NCBI RefSeq assembly: GCF_003584165.1
Contig: NZ_QXFJ01000028.1
Coordinates: forward strand, 23,038 to 87,037
Source of the DNA: Flagellimonas aequoris
Lineage (GTDB): Bacteria; Bacteroidota; Bacteroidia; Flavobacteriales; Flavobacteriaceae
Length of the DNA stretch: 64,000 nucleotides
Direction of reading: 5' to 3'
The notes beneath the pieces were generated by a model. It saw nothing but the letters and a program-made list of their open reading frames with translations, made no database searches and was not told the DNA's origin. This document shows positions 28,869-38,065 of the stretch, piece after piece (position 1 is the first letter of the stretch; each line of letters begins with the position of its first letter). The position numbers were made by a program, and so were the translations under genes.

Positions 28869-29312
28869 ATGAAGCGAGAGCTTTTGAAATTTTGTTGGGA
28901 CTACGTGAACGAGCGTGCCCGCCGTCTCAAACAAAGTAACGACGACCTACAGGAATCCCTGGATTCTGAAACCAAAAATTCCACGGGCGACAAGCACGAA
29001 ACCGGCAGGGCCATGGTACAGTTGGAACAGGAAAAACTGGCCCAGCAAGTACAGGAACTGGAGAAGACCCGGGAAATCCTAAAGAAAATAAATATTGAAA
29101 GAAAGTCGGAAACGGTAGGTGCAGGATGCTTGGTGAAAACAAGTTTTGCAGACTATTTTATTGCCATTTCTGCTGGGACATATAAATATGACAAGGGCAT
29201 GGTCTACTGCATTTCCATCAATGCGCCCATTGCCCAATTACTGGTGGATAAGAAAAAAGGGGACAGTTTTGTTTTCAATGGGAATACCTACACCATTTTG
29301 GAAGTGGCATGA
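28869..29312 (+). CDS. GreA/GreB-like protein with N-terminal coiled coil
   Basis: A 147-residue protein starting at ATG 28869, 11 bases after the kinase gene and on the same strand; the TTG just upstream is unlikely. Residues 1-75 form a charged helical hairpin (NERARRLKQSNDDLQESL, then QLEQEKLAQQVQELEKTREI) joined by a polar acidic turn. The C-terminal 65 residues (VGAGCLVKTSFADYFIAISA to APIAQLLVDKKKGDSF and YTILEV) follow the GreA/GreB C-terminal pattern of a Gre signature plus KKGD turn. Gre factors reach the RNA polymerase active site through the secondary channel. Whether this shorter protein does so is inference. Such proteins are sometimes mislabelled as acyl-carrier synthases. Confidence 0.7.
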   Translation: MKRELLKFCWDYVNERARRLKQSNDDLQESLDSETKNSTGDKHETGRAMVQLEQEKLAQQVQELEKTREILKKINIERKSETVGAGCLVKTSFADYFIAISAGTYKYDKGMVYCISINAPIAQLLVDKKKGDSFVFNGNTYTILEVA

Positions 29313-29315
29313 TGG

Positions 29316-29720
29316 TCAATCCAGATTGGGTTTTCTTCGGGAAGCCTTTCGTTCCGCAGACATTTTTTTCAATTTGAGCCTTTTTTCCACGGCTGACTTG
29401 GTCGGTTTGGTCGGCCTTCGTTTTTTGGGGACTTCCAAGCCTTTTTTCAGAATATCGAAAAAGCGTTTTACCACCAATTCTTTGTTTTTGTGCTGGCTCC
29501 GGGCCTCATCACACTGAAGGATCAAGACCCCTTCATTGGTCAATCTTGATGATAATTTGGATTGAAGTCGCTCCTTTTCCATGTCGGTCAAACCTTCAGA
29601 AACAGGCAGGTTGAAGGAAAGTTCCACTTTGGACGAAACCTTGTTCACATGTTGGCCACCGGCACCGCTGCTTCGTACGGCCTTGAAGGTAAGCTCCCTA
29701 TGTATTTGCTGTTTGTCCAA
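29316..29720 (-). CDS. arfB: Alternative ribosome-rescue factor ArfB (peptidyl-tRNA hydrolase)
   Basis: A 134-residue protein that releases peptides from ribosomes stalled without a stop codon. The catalytic GGQ is at residues 21-23, in VRSSGAGGQHVNKVSSKVEL, within the short release-factor domain 3 fold. The C-terminal tail is strongly basic (KRRPTKPTKSAVEKRLKLKK), as needed to fill the empty mRNA channel. The only in-frame start before GGQ is TTG at 29720; it lies 23 bases inside the upstream ABC ATPase gene, so translational coupling is likely. It converges with the Gre-like gene, leaving 3 bases between the stops. Confidence 0.93.
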   Translation of the reverse strand: MDKQQIHRELTFKAVRSSGAGGQHVNKVSSKVELSFNLPVSEGLTDMEKERLQSKLSSRLTNEGVLILQCDEARSQHKNKELVVKRFFDILKKGLEVPKKRRPTKPTKSAVEKRLKLKKMSAERKASRRKPNLD

Positions 29721-30693
29721 TGCGAAGACGTTTGTTGATGGTCTTCAAAGATACATTAAGGAAAATGGTCTTGCCAAGGATTTGCTTTTTATCCGAATTG
29801 AAGAAGAGTGTGGTTCCATCTTCCGTTTTTCCTTCGTTCAAATAATGGCTCCCCTTAAAAAAGGAATGTTGTACCTCAACCTTTAGCCCTGATGATTTTG
29901 AAATTTGGAATTCATGGGGATAGACCAAAACGGACCGATCTATTTCGGCATAGGACTTTAGCAGTTTGATAGGAACCTGGTTTACTTCACCAAATAAGGA
30001 GGCCGTGTAATAATTGGGCGGGGTGTTGAAGAGTTTTTTGGTCTTTTGGTCCGCAATGATGCGTCCTTTTTCCAAGATCAATGTTCGCTTGGCAAAGGGC
30101 AGCACATCGTTGGGGTCGTGACTAGCGGTAAGTACGGTAATGCTTTTCTGCTTGAGGTATAGGAACAGGTTTCTGCGCAGGGAGTTCCGTTTAAAATTAT
30201 CGATATGTCCAAAAGGTTCGTCCAACAAAAGCACTTCTGGTTCCTGTGCCAGAACCCTAGCCAGGGCCACCCGTTGCTGTTGACCCCCACTGAGAAACTG
30301 TACCTTGGTCTTGGCATGGTCCTCCATTTCGATCAATTTCAAAAGCTCATCAATGCGTTGTTGATGGGTCTCGCGTTCAAAAACAGAAAGAAATTGACCG
30401 ATGTTCTCTTCCACTGTGATGAAAGGCATCAGGTCAAAATCCTGAGCAAGGTATTTCATGTAGGGTTCCCCGGGCACTAAGTTGAAATTGGGACCCAAAG
30501 CTTCTGTTTCGCCCCAAAAAATGGAACCGTTTTCCACATGCAGTAGTCCGTAAATAATCTTCAACAAAGTACTTTTTCCGGAACCACTTTCGCCCATCAA
30601 GGCTAAATGCTCGCCTTTGGCGACTTCAAAAGAAATGTCTTCCAGAATGTTCTGGTCCTTGTAACCAAAGGAATCGATATGGACTTTTAGCAT
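29698..30693 (-). CDS. Orphan ABC transporter ATP-binding protein with C-terminal extension
   Basis: A 331-residue ATPase with Walker A GESGSGKST near residues 35-43, signature [14 protein letters not shown], Walker B VLLLDEPFGHID and H-loop ASHDP. The C-terminal 110 residues (KLFNTPPNYYTASLFGEVNQ, then a strand-rich part) resemble the regulatory extension of iron, sulfate or polyamine importer ATPases. No permease or binding protein is adjacent: upstream, beyond a palindromic repeat, is a peptidase gene, and downstream is arfB. Its transporter must be encoded elsewhere, or it works without one. It is not close to the ATPase of the permease array in sequence or length. Confidence 0.88.
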   Translation of the reverse strand: MLKVHIDSFGYKDQNILEDISFEVAKGEHLALMGESGSGKSTLLKIIYGLLHVENGSIFWGETEALGPNFNLVPGEPYMKYLAQDFDLMPFITVEENIGQFLSVFERETHQQRIDELLKLIEMEDHAKTKVQFLSGGQQQRVALARVLAQEPEVLLLDEPFGHIDNFKRNSLRRNLFLYLKQKSITVLTASHDPNDVLPFAKRTLILEKGRIIADQKTKKLFNTPPNYYTASLFGEVNQVPIKLLKSYAEIDRSVLVYPHEFQISKSSGLKVEVQHSFFKGSHYLNEGKTEDGTTLFFNSDKKQILGKTIFLNVSLKTINKRLRIGQTANT

Positions 30694-30719
30694 TATCTCT
30701 ATTGATATGAGATTTTAGT

Positions 30720-30797
30720 TGTCAGGCTGAGCGCAGTCGAAGCCTGTGGACCATCACAAAATGAATCATGAGGTTCTCGACTGCGCTCGAACTGACA
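30720..30797. repeat. REP-like palindromic intergenic element
   Basis: Two imperfect inverted arms, at 30720-30745 and 30771-30797, share the core GAGCGCAGTCGA and begin with TGTCAG when each is read outward to inward. The arms are joined by about 25 bases, so the transcript can fold into a long hairpin. It fills the gap between the start of the ABC ATPase gene and the end of the peptidase gene. From memory, GAGCGCAGTCGA-type palindromes recur in flavobacterial intergenic regions; no second copy is seen in this window, so the repeat status rests on that recollection. Confidence 0.65.
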
Positions 30798-30817
30798 AAA
30801 AGTTTATTTGTTGGACC

Positions 30818-32971
30818 TTAATCTTTAAACTCTTTCAACACGGCTTGGTTGGGAAGCTCATCATACCCCATATTGTAAAAGGTGAACCCAAAGATATCGG
30901 CATACTGTTCTATGGTCTTGCTCACAGGGGTTCCCGCGCCATGGCCCGCATTGGTTTCGATGCGGATCAAGGTTGGGGCAGTTCCCGCTTGCTTTTCCTG
31001 CAGCTCTGCCGCAAATTTAAAGCTGTGTGCCGGTACTACACGGTCATCATGGTCGCCAGTGGTGACCAAAGTGGCCGGATAGGAAACGCCTTCCTTCACA
31101 TTGTGGACAGGGGAATAGCCCTTTATGTATTTGAACATTTCTTCGCTATCCTCGGAAGTTCCATAATCGTAGGCCCATCCGGCACCAGCGGTAAAGGTGT
31201 GGTAGCGCAACATGTCCATGACCCCAACAGCGGGTAGGGCAACTTGCATTAAATCAGGTCGCTGTGTCATGGTGGCACCTACAAGCAAACCACCGTTAGA
31301 TCCCCCACGGATAGCCAAATATTCCTTGGAAGTATAATTTTCGGATATCAAATACTCCGCTGCGGCAATAAAGTCATCAAACACATTTTGCTTTTGGAGC
31401 TTGGTCCCGGCGTCGTGCCATTTTTTACCATATTCCCCACCACCTCTCAGGTTGGGCACGGCATAAACACCACCTTGCTCCATCCAAACGGCATTCACGA
31501 TGCTGAAGGAAGGGGTCAAGCTGATATTAAATCCGCCATAACCATACAGAATGGTCGGATTTTTACCGTTGAGTTCCAATCCTTTTTTATAGGTGATGAT
31601 CATAGGGACTTTGGTACCGTCCTTGGAGGTGTAGAAAACCTGTTTGGACTCATAGTCGTCTGGATTGAAATCGATTTGGGGTTTCCAATACTGCTCGTAC
31701 TCCCCAGTTTCCACATTGTACTTGTACAAAGATCCCGGAGTGTTGTAATTGGTAAAGGAGAAATAAAAATCTTTGTCTTCTTTTTTGCCGCCAAAGCCTC
31801 CGGCACTTCCTACACCGGGCAATTTGATTTCGCGCACCAATTTTCCATCGTAATCATACTGTAATACTTTAGAAATGGCATCGACCATATATTCCGTGAA
31901 GAAATAGCCTCCGCCAGTGCCAGCAGTTAGCACGTTTTCGGTTTCGGGAATTAGGTCTTCCCAATGGTCCGGAGTTGGGTTGGAAGCATCCACTACCACC
32001 ACTTTTTTATTGGGAGCATCCCGATCGGTAACCAAGTAAAGCTTGGAACCTTCATTATCGATGACATAAGTATCGGAATCGGTATCATCCAAAATAGTGA
32101 CCAATTTTGGGTCTGCTTCTGAAAGATCCATCAGGTATAGCTTGTTGCCCGAAGTGGATATGGAAGCCGATATGAATAAATATTTTTGGTCTTCGGACAC
32201 ATACCCGCCCACATACCGGTGTTTTTCCTCGGGAGTTCCACCGAAAATGATTTTGTCCTCGGATTGGGGTGTTCCCAATTGATGATAATACAGTTTATGC
32301 TGGTCCGTTTTTGCTGAAAGTTCACTTCCTTTTGGTTTGTCGTAGCTGGAATAGAAGAAACCATCGTTTCCTTTCCATGAAATGCCACTGAACTTAATGT
32401 CGACCAAGGTGTCTTCCACAACTTCTTTCGTTTCGGAATCTATAACGATACCTTTTCGCCAGTCACTACCTCCTTCGGAAATCAGATAGGCCGCCTTGGA
32501 ACCATCCTTGGTAAAACTGAGGCCCATCAGCGAAGTAGTGCCATCTTCGGAAAAAGTATTGGGATCTAGGAAGACCTCCTCTTTGCCATCGTCCTTTTTT
32601 CGATAGACCACGTACTGGTTCTGCAGGCCGTTGTTTTTATAATAGTAGGTGTAGTCACCCTCTTTGAATGGGGAACCCACTTTTTCATAGTTCCACAATT
32701 TTTCCAGGCGCTTTTTTAAATCTTCCCGAAATGGGATTTTTTCCAAGTACCCGAAGGTTGCTGCATTTTGCTCTTTAACCCAAGCCTCGGTTTCGGCGCT
32801 ACGGTCATCTTCCAGCCAACGGTAGGGGTCTTGTACCTCGGTTCCGAAATAGGTGTCGACCGTGTCGACCTTCTTAGTAGTGGGATAGTTCACGGTAATG
32901 GGTTCTCTTTTAGTGGTTTTTTGGCAGGCCGTCAGTAAAACGATAACAGCCAATAGACTTGCGTTTTTCAT
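30818..32971 (-). CDS. Prolyl oligopeptidase family serine peptidase (S9A), lipoprotein
   Basis: A 717-residue peptidase predicted to cut short peptides after proline. Start chosen at ATG 32971, giving a lipoprotein signal ([20 protein letters not shown], Cys16); the frame is open 13 codons further, but that would bury the signal. The N-terminal part has a seven-bladed propeller ([20 protein letters not shown] is the family opening). The C-terminal hydrolase domain contains nucleophile [11 protein letters not shown], Asp in [14 protein letters not shown] and His in NAGHGAG. Length matches the family. It is probably tethered in the periplasm or outer membrane and helps protein or peptide use. 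An 11-base inverted repeat abuts the start codon. Confidence 0.94.
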   Translation of the reverse strand: MKNASLLAVIVLLTACQKTTKREPITVNYPTTKKVDTVDTYFGTEVQDPYRWLEDDRSAETEAWVKEQNAATFGYLEKIPFREDLKKRLEKLWNYEKVGSPFKEGDYTYYYKNNGLQNQYVVYRKKDDGKEEVFLDPNTFSEDGTTSLMGLSFTKDGSKAAYLISEGGSDWRKGIVIDSETKEVVEDTLVDIKFSGISWKGNDGFFYSSYDKPKGSELSAKTDQHKLYYHQLGTPQSEDKIIFGGTPEEKHRYVGGYVSEDQKYLFISASISTSGNKLYLMDLSEADPKLVTILDDTDSDTYVIDNEGSKLYLVTDRDAPNKKVVVVDASNPTPDHWEDLIPETENVLTAGTGGGYFFTEYMVDAISKVLQYDYDGKLVREIKLPGVGSAGGFGGKKEDKDFYFSFTNYNTPGSLYKYNVETGEYEQYWKPQIDFNPDDYESKQVFYTSKDGTKVPMIITYKKGLELNGKNPTILYGYGGFNISLTPSFSIVNAVWMEQGGVYAVPNLRGGGEYGKKWHDAGTKLQKQNVFDDFIAAAEYLISENYTSKEYLAIRGGSNGGLLVGATMTQRPDLMQVALPAVGVMDMLRYHTFTAGAGWAYDYGTSEDSEEMFKYIKGYSPVHNVKEGVSYPATLVTTGDHDDRVVPAHSFKFAAELQEKQAGTAPTLIRIETNAGHGAGTPVSKTIEQYADIFGFTFYNMGYDELPNQAVLKEFKD

Positions 32972-32997
32972 TTTTATCAGATTGATTCTGATAAAAA
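32971..32997. promoter_or_regulatory. Perfect inverted repeat at the peptidase start codon
   Basis: TTTTTATCAGA (32971-32981) and TCTGATAAAAA (32987-32997) are perfect 11-base inverted arms around a 5-base loop, ending exactly at the peptidase ATG. In the mRNA the hairpin would sit over the initiation site. It could be an RNA control element or a DNA operator. No T-run follows on the minus strand, so a simple terminator for asd is less likely. Confidence 0.5.
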
Positions 32998-33047
32998 TAC
33001 CATAAAACAAACAATTCTATCAGCTGCTTGAAAAGCTTTAACGAATT

Positions 33048-34061
33048 TTATGAAATGGCTTCGGAAGTATTGGAAACCAGATTGTTTTCTACCAAATATT
33101 CCGCAATCTGAACGGCATTGGTAGCGGCCCCTTTTCTTAGGTTATCGGCCACGATCCACATGTTCAGGGTGTTGGGTTGGGTCTCGTCCCTTCGGATGCG
33201 CCCCACGAAAACCTCATCTTTTCCATTGGCGAACATAGGCATAGGGTAGGTATTGGTGGCCGTGTTATCCTGAACTACCACCCCTGGCATTTCGCTCAAT
33301 ATTTTACGTACTTCGGCTAGATCAAAATCGTTGTGGAATTCCACGTTCACCGACTCGGAGTGCCCTCCGGCTGTAGGGATACGAACAGCCGTTGCCGTAA
33401 CGGAAAAGGTACGATCGTCCAATATTTTTTGGGGCTCACGGGCCAATTTCATCTCTTCTTTGGTGTACCCATTTTCGAGGAACACATCACAATGGGGCAA
33501 TGCATTTCTGTTGATGGGATACGGATAGGCCATTTCTCCCTCGATGCCAGCGGCTTCATTTTCCATTTGTTGCACGGCCTTTACACCGGTTCCGGAAACG
33601 GATTGATAGGTGGAGACCACCACACGTTTCATTTGGTATTTTTTGTGCAAGGGATCCAACACCATCACTAGTTGAATGGTGGAACAATTGGGGTTGGCAA
33701 TAATCTTGTCTTCGGGGGTCAACGTATCCGCATTGATTTCTGGTACCACCAATTTTTTGGTGGGATCCATTCTCCAGGCTGAAGAGTTATCGATTACCGT
33801 AGTACCAACTTCAGCAAATTTTGGTGCCCATTCCAATGAAGTGTCCCCACCTGCGGAAAAAATGGCGATATCGGGTTGCGCGGCAACGGCATCGGCCAAA
33901 CCAATTACCGTGTATTCTTCATTTTTATAGGATAGTTTTTTGCCCACGGAACGCTCCGAGGCGACCAACAATAATTCGGTTATGGGGAAGTTGCGTTCTT
34001 CCAATACTTTCAACATGACTTCGCCGACCATTCCGGTGGCTCCAACAACTGCTACTTTCAT
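33048..34061 (-). CDS. asd: Aspartate-semialdehyde dehydrogenase
   Basis: A 337-residue enzyme reducing aspartyl-4-phosphate to aspartate semialdehyde with NADPH, the branch point to lysine, diaminopimelate, threonine and methionine. The Rossmann motif is at the N-terminus (VAVVGATGMVGEVMLKVL). The catalytic Cys is in NPNCSTIQLV near residue 125, and the acid-base His in RIPTAGGHSESVNVEF near 240. SGTG is in VSTYQSVSGTGVKAVQQ. Length and motifs are complete. It lies upstream of the peptidase gene on the same strand but 76 bases apart, so it may be transcribed separately. Confidence 0.97.
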   Translation of the reverse strand: MKVAVVGATGMVGEVMLKVLEERNFPITELLLVASERSVGKKLSYKNEEYTVIGLADAVAAQPDIAIFSAGGDTSLEWAPKFAEVGTTVIDNSSAWRMDPTKKLVVPEINADTLTPEDKIIANPNCSTIQLVMVLDPLHKKYQMKRVVVSTYQSVSGTGVKAVQQMENEAAGIEGEMAYPYPINRNALPHCDVFLENGYTKEEMKLAREPQKILDDRTFSVTATAVRIPTAGGHSESVNVEFHNDFDLAEVRKILSEMPGVVVQDNTATNTYPMPMFANGKDEVFVGRIRRDETQPNTLNMWIVADNLRKGAATNAVQIAEYLVENNLVSNTSEAIS

Positions 34062-34162
34062 CGTAATCTAATTTCTTCTCGCAAAGGTAGTCCAGTCAAT
34101 GGTTTAAACAAGCTTTTTCATATTGAATAATCAAAAAATAACAAAATGTTATAAATAAAACA

Positions 34163-34195
34163 ACCATCAACATATCTGCGAAACACATTGATGGT
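34163..34195 (-). terminator. Candidate terminator after mscL
   Basis: Arms ACCATCAA (34163-34170) and TTGATGGT (34188-34195) pair perfectly around a 17-base loop. On the minus strand the hairpin is followed by a T-rich run (TGTTTTATTT), which fits termination of mscL. On the plus strand five T's also follow. The long loop lowers confidence. Confidence 0.4.
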
Positions 34196-34251
34196 TTTTA
34201 ATGATTATTGTGGTGTAGCGGTCGTACCGTTTTTATCGATACGTACGATTC

Positions 34252-34659
34252 TTATTTCTTCAACAAATCGCGAATCTCTGCCAACAACTCCTCTTGGGTA
34301 GGCCCTTTTGGAGCTTCTGGTGCAGGCTCTTCCTTCTTTTTCATTTTGTTCACGCCCTTAACGATCATGAACATGACAAAGGCAACGATCAAGAAGTCGA
34401 TTACATTGGTCAGGAATGCTCCGTACAGTACGGCAATCTCACCGACCGTTTCCCCAGCATCGTTCACGGTACCCGGAGTAATTACGTATTTCAGATCGTT
34501 GAAATCCGATTTGAACAATAGGCCTATCAACGGCGAAACAATTCCACCTGTGAAGGATGAAACCACTTTGTTAAAAGCGGCACCCATTACGAAACCTACG
34601 GCGATATCCACCAGGTTTCCTTTCATTGCAAAGTCCTTAAACTCTTTTAGAAATCCCAT
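34252..34659 (-). CDS. mscL: Large-conductance mechanosensitive channel MscL
   Basis: A 135-residue channel that opens under membrane tension to save cells from hypo-osmotic shock. The N-terminal helix and TM1 (FAMKGNLVDIAVGFVMGAAF) show the conserved pore-lining Gly/Ala pattern. The periplasmic loop is about residues 45-75. TM2 is IAVLYGAFLTNVIDFLIVAF, and the cytoplasmic tail is charged with a final helix (EELLAEIRDLLKK). The Pro-rich tail linker (EEPAPEAPKGP) is somewhat longer than in E. coli. It stands alone, with noncoding gaps of 190 and 74 bases on its two sides. Confidence 0.97.
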   Translation of the reverse strand: MGFLKEFKDFAMKGNLVDIAVGFVMGAAFNKVVSSFTGGIVSPLIGLLFKSDFNDLKYVITPGTVNDAGETVGEIAVLYGAFLTNVIDFLIVAFVMFMIVKGVNKMKKKEEPAPEAPKGPTQEELLAEIRDLLKK

Positions 34660-34733
34660 TTTATAGTCAAGTATTGGTTAATCATAACCAAATTAAGGAA
34701 AAAAGCGATTTGTCCTTAACAATTTGGATAAAA

Positions 34734-35852
34734 TCAAGGATTTAAAACGAGGCGTTTCACCCGCTGGGAAATGGCCGTGAGAATTTCATAGGAAATAGTT
34801 TGGGCCGAAGAAGCAAATTGTTCCGCGGAACTTTCGGGACCAAAAACGATGACTTCATCCCCTTCGGCACAGTCAATGTCCGTAACATCTACCATGATCA
34901 TGTCCATGCACACATTCCCGATGATGGGGGCTTTTTTCCCATGGATCAGTACGGATGCTTTACCTTTTCCGTACTGTCTACCAATGCCATCCGCATGCCC
35001 GATAGGTAATGTAGCGGTTTTTCGAGCACGTTCAGATTTGAAGGCCCTGTTGTACCCCACCGATTCGTTGGCCGGAATTTCATGGATCTGGGATATAATG
35101 GTCTTCAGGGTGGCAATGGGTTTCAGTTCAGCATCCACAGCAGCTTCATTTCCATAACCATACAGGCCGATACCGCTTCGGACCATTTCAAATTGGGCTT
35201 CGGGATAATTGATGATACCCGAAGTATTGAGCATATGCCGCATGGGAATATGGACCAGCTCTTGGGAAAGTTCATCACTCAATGCCAAAAAGGAATTAAT
35301 CTGATTGTTACTGAAAGCCTTTTCATCAGGGTCTTCGGATGCAGCCAAATGAGAAAAAGTGGAGACTACCTTCAACTCTTTGCTACCCTTTAAATGGGAC
35401 ACCAGCACATCGATGTCCACTTTTTTAAATCCCAAGCGGTTCAGCCCGGTATTGAACTTGATATGGATGGGATAATTTTCCTGGTTTTTTGTCTTGGCTG
35501 CTGAAACAAATTGTTCCAAAATTTTTAGGGAATAGATGTTGGGTTCCAGACAACGGTCTATCATCTCTTCAAAATTTACGGCCAATGGGTGGAGCACTAA
35601 AATTGGGGTTTTGATACCAGCATTGCGGAGCAACGAACCTTCCCCAACATAGGCCACGGCAAAATAATCCACACCCAAGCTTTCCAATTTTTTGGCAATG
35701 GCCACCATGTCGCTGCCATAGGCAAACGCCTTTACCACAGCCATAAATTTGGTGGTCGGGGCTATTTTGGATCGTAAATAATGGAAATTGTGTTCCAGAG
35801 CGGAAAGGTCCAGCACTAAAGTGGTTTCGCCGACCTTATCCATTGAATCCAT
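34734..35852 (-). CDS. alr: Alanine racemase
   Basis: A 372-residue PLP enzyme making D-alanine for peptidoglycan. The PLP lysine is in [13 protein letters not shown] near residue 41 (the flavobacterial form of the VKANAYG motif). The second catalytic Tyr region is [20 protein letters not shown], and a metal/substrate loop is [12 protein letters not shown]. Two ATGs are possible, at 35852 and 35843; the first overlaps tdk by 17 bases, the second by 8 (ATGGATAA). Either way translation is likely coupled to tdk. The enzyme is cytoplasmic and presumably essential unless another D-Ala source exists. Confidence 0.96.
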   Translation of the reverse strand: MDSMDKVGETTLVLDLSALEHNFHYLRSKIAPTTKFMAVVKAFAYGSDMVAIAKKLESLGVDYFAVAYVGEGSLLRNAGIKTPILVLHPLAVNFEEMIDRCLEPNIYSLKILEQFVSAAKTKNQENYPIHIKFNTGLNRLGFKKVDIDVLVSHLKGSKELKVVSTFSHLAASEDPDEKAFSNNQINSFLALSDELSQELVHIPMRHMLNTSGIINYPEAQFEMVRSGIGLYGYGNEAAVDAELKPIATLKTIISQIHEIPANESVGYNRAFKSERARKTATLPIGHADGIGRQYGKGKASVLIHGKKAPIIGNVCMDMIMVDVTDIDCAEGDEVIVFGPESSAEQFASSAQTISYEILTAISQRVKRLVLNP

Positions 35853-36480
35853 CTTTTTTGGGATCTATTTCTTCCGATTCCACATCCATTTGACTTACCT
35901 TTTCCCTTAGCATGGCCTTAAAAAATGCGGCTCGGCTCAAGGGTTCGTATTCTTCGGTCTCGCCCAAAAGTACCAACTTGTCATTCCGGGATTTTCTAAA
36001 ACTGTAATTGGCCAGGTTTCCGGTGCGGGTGCAAACTGCATGTACCTTGGTTACATATTCGGCAGTGGCCATAAGTGCGGGCATGGGTCCAAAAGGGTTG
36101 CCCTTAAAGTCCATATCCAAACCGGCAACCACTACGCGAACGCCGCGGTTGGCCAAATCATTACATACGGTCACAATCTCATCGTCAAAAAACTGGGCCT
36201 CGTCAATACCCACCACGTCACAATCATCAGCCAAAAGACGGATATTTGCCGCCGCAGGTACAGGGGTAGATCGGATTTCATTCGAATCATGGGACACCAC
36301 CATTTCCTCATGGTAACGGGTGTCCACAATGGGCTTGAAAATCTCCACTTTCTGTTTGGCAAACTGTGCCCTTTTCAGTCGTCGGATGAGTTCTTCGGTC
36401 TTTCCAGAAAACATGGAACCGCATATTACCTCAATCCATCCAAACTGTTCTTTATGGTTTACCGTGTTTTCGAGAAACAT
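35836..36480 (-). CDS. tdk: Thymidine kinase
   Basis: A 214-residue type II thymidine kinase phosphorylating thymidine for salvage. The start is ATG 36480; the frame is open 18 codons upstream to a TTG, but homology begins at [20 protein letters not shown]. The P-loop is GSMFSGKT and Walker B is [10 protein letters not shown]. The lasso region is [18 protein letters not shown]. Only one Cys of the usual zinc ribbon is present, and I see no partner cysteines nearby. It overlaps alr and reads away from the gene at 36637, so the promoter should lie in 36481-36636. Confidence 0.95.
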   Translation of the reverse strand: MFLENTVNHKEQFGWIEVICGSMFSGKTEELIRRLKRAQFAKQKVEIFKPIVDTRYHEEMVVSHDSNEIRSTPVPAAANIRLLADDCDVVGIDEAQFFDDEIVTVCNDLANRGVRVVVAGLDMDFKGNPFGPMPALMATAEYVTKVHAVCTRTGNLANYSFRKSRNDKLVLLGETEEYEPLSRAAFFKAMLREKVSQMDVESEEIDPKKDGFNG

Positions 36481-36636
36481 ACCGTATTTTTGAAAGAAAT
36501 TGTGTGTTTTCCCGTTATATTGGGACAAGCACAAAGCTAGTAAAAAAATGTACCCCTCTCTTTCAATTGAATTTTAACCTTTTGTTCATAGGGGGATTGG
36601 CAAAATGATTTTATTTTTATAGGAAAGAAATTAGCT

Positions 36637-37314
36637 ATGATACGGAAATTGCGGGAAGAATTGATAAAACTATCTACAGAGATCATTACGGCGAGAGAGG
36701 ATTCCGACCTAGCCCAATTATATGACAAGGCCAAGGAAATCTACGAAAAGTTGGCCGTTCTCAAATTCATTGACGAAAAGTTGGCCGATGTTCAGGTCGA
36801 TGTTTCCAAAAATGTGATTGCTTCAAGGTTTGAAAAAATGGCGAATGCCGTGTTGAGCGGTAATATTGCCGTGCCCGAAAGCAATCCACATGACGAGGAC
36901 ATCATGACGCCAGGGATGGACACCATCAAACACATGGTTTCTGAAATGCCTTCCGATGCTGCGTTGGAACAGGTTTTCGCAGAGTTTGTGGCCAAACCGG
37001 AGTTCATTAAAAATGATAAGGAAATCGTTACTCCAACGAGTACGTCTTCATCCAATCCTTCAAAATCCTTGAACGATAAATTGGGCAAGGACCTTCAGGT
37101 AGGGTTAAATGATAAGCTTGCCTTTGTGAAGCACTTGTTCAATAACAGCATGGAGGATTATACCAGGGTGTTGTCGCAGTTGAATACCATCGATACCGAG
37201 GAACGTTCCATATCCTTCATCAACAATATGGTAAAACCGGAGTACAACAACTGGGAAGGTAAGGAAGAGTATGAGGCCCGGTTCTTTTCTTTGATTGAAA
37301 GAAGGTTCGCCTAA
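36637..37314 (+). CDS. Conserved hypothetical protein, helical and acidic
   Basis: A 225-residue protein I do not recognise by function. It has no signal peptide and no membrane helix. The N-terminal 60 residues are strongly helical and charged (LREELIKLSTEIITAREDSD, then YDKAKEIYEKLAVLKFIDEK), a likely coiled coil. A polar Ser/Thr-rich linker (TPTSTSSSNPSKSLNDKLG) precedes a C-terminal helical part (LNDKLAFVKHLFNNSMEDYT). Similar proteins occur next to tdk/rsmI in flavobacteria as far as I recall. It lies between tdk (divergent) and rsmI (same strand, 49 bases on). Confidence 0.8.
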   Translation: MIRKLREELIKLSTEIITAREDSDLAQLYDKAKEIYEKLAVLKFIDEKLADVQVDVSKNVIASRFEKMANAVLSGNIAVPESNPHDEDIMTPGMDTIKHMVSEMPSDAALEQVFAEFVAKPEFIKNDKEIVTPTSTSSSNPSKSLNDKLGKDLQVGLNDKLAFVKHLFNNSMEDYTRVLSQLNTIDTEERSISFINNMVKPEYNNWEGKEEYEARFFSLIERRFA

Positions 37315-37363
37315 TTTTTACTTTTCAGATTCCATTTTAACAAGAAGCTAGTACCTTTGGTGT

Positions 37364-38035
37364 ATGGGAAAACTGTATCTGGTTCCAACACCAATAGGAA
37401 ATCTTGAAGATATGACCCTCCGGGCCATCAAGGTATTGAAGGAGGTGGATGTGGTGTTGGCGGAAGATACCCGAACCAGTGGTAAACTGCTCAAGCATTT
37501 CGATATCAGCACACCGCTGCAAAGCCATCACATGCACAACGAGCACAAGCAGGTGGAAGCTTTGGTCCAAAAACTTAAAGGAGGTGCCACATATGCCTTG
37601 ATTTCCGACGCGGGAACCCCTGCTATTTCAGACCCTGGATTTTTATTGACCCGAGCCTGTGTGGAAAACGATATTGAGGTGGAATGTTTGCCCGGCGCCA
37701 CGGCCTTTGTACCCGCCTTGGTGAACAGTGGACTTCCGAACGACCGTTTCGTTTTTGAAGGGTTTTTGCCCATAAAAAAAGGACGTCAGACCCGTTTGCA
37801 ACAATTGGCGGAAGAATCCCGCACCATGGTTTTTTACGAATCGCCCCATAAACTCTTGAAGACCCTTGCCCAATTTGTGGAATATTTTGGGGAGGATAGG
37901 CCTGTTTCCGTTTCCAGGGAACTCACCAAATTGTACGAAGAAACCGTGAGAGGTACTATGGAAGAGGTCCTTCAACATTTTACTGAAAAACCTCCTAAAG
38001 GAGAATTTGTGGTAGTGGTCGGCGGCAAGAAATAA
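37364..38035 (+). CDS. rsmI: 16S rRNA (cytidine(1402)-2'-O)-methyltransferase
   Basis: A 223-residue SAM-dependent methyltransferase that 2'-O-methylates C1402 in the decoding centre. The tetrapyrrole-methylase fold is recognised by LYLVPTPIGNLEDMTLRAIK at the start, then AEDTRTSGKLLKHF, LISDAGTPAISDPGF (SAM loop) and FYESPHKLLKTL. The C-terminal extension present in some RsmI proteins is short here. It starts at an ATG with no Shine-Dalgarno and lies 30 bases before the aspartoacylase-like gene. Confidence 0.97.
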   Translation: MGKLYLVPTPIGNLEDMTLRAIKVLKEVDVVLAEDTRTSGKLLKHFDISTPLQSHHMHNEHKQVEALVQKLKGGATYALISDAGTPAISDPGFLLTRACVENDIEVECLPGATAFVPALVNSGLPNDRFVFEGFLPIKKGRQTRLQQLAEESRTMVFYESPHKLLKTLAQFVEYFGEDRPVSVSRELTKLYEETVRGTMEEVLQHFTEKPPKGEFVVVVGGKK

Positions 38036-38065
38036 AGACTATATTTATTTCTAAATTCCAACCCT

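Noticed and set aside
35836..36480. Thymidine kinase with missing zinc-ribbon cysteines as a broken gene
   Set aside because: P-loop, Walker B and lasso are intact, and I recall flavobacterial homologues with the same [11 protein letters not shown] text, so this is probably a lineage form.
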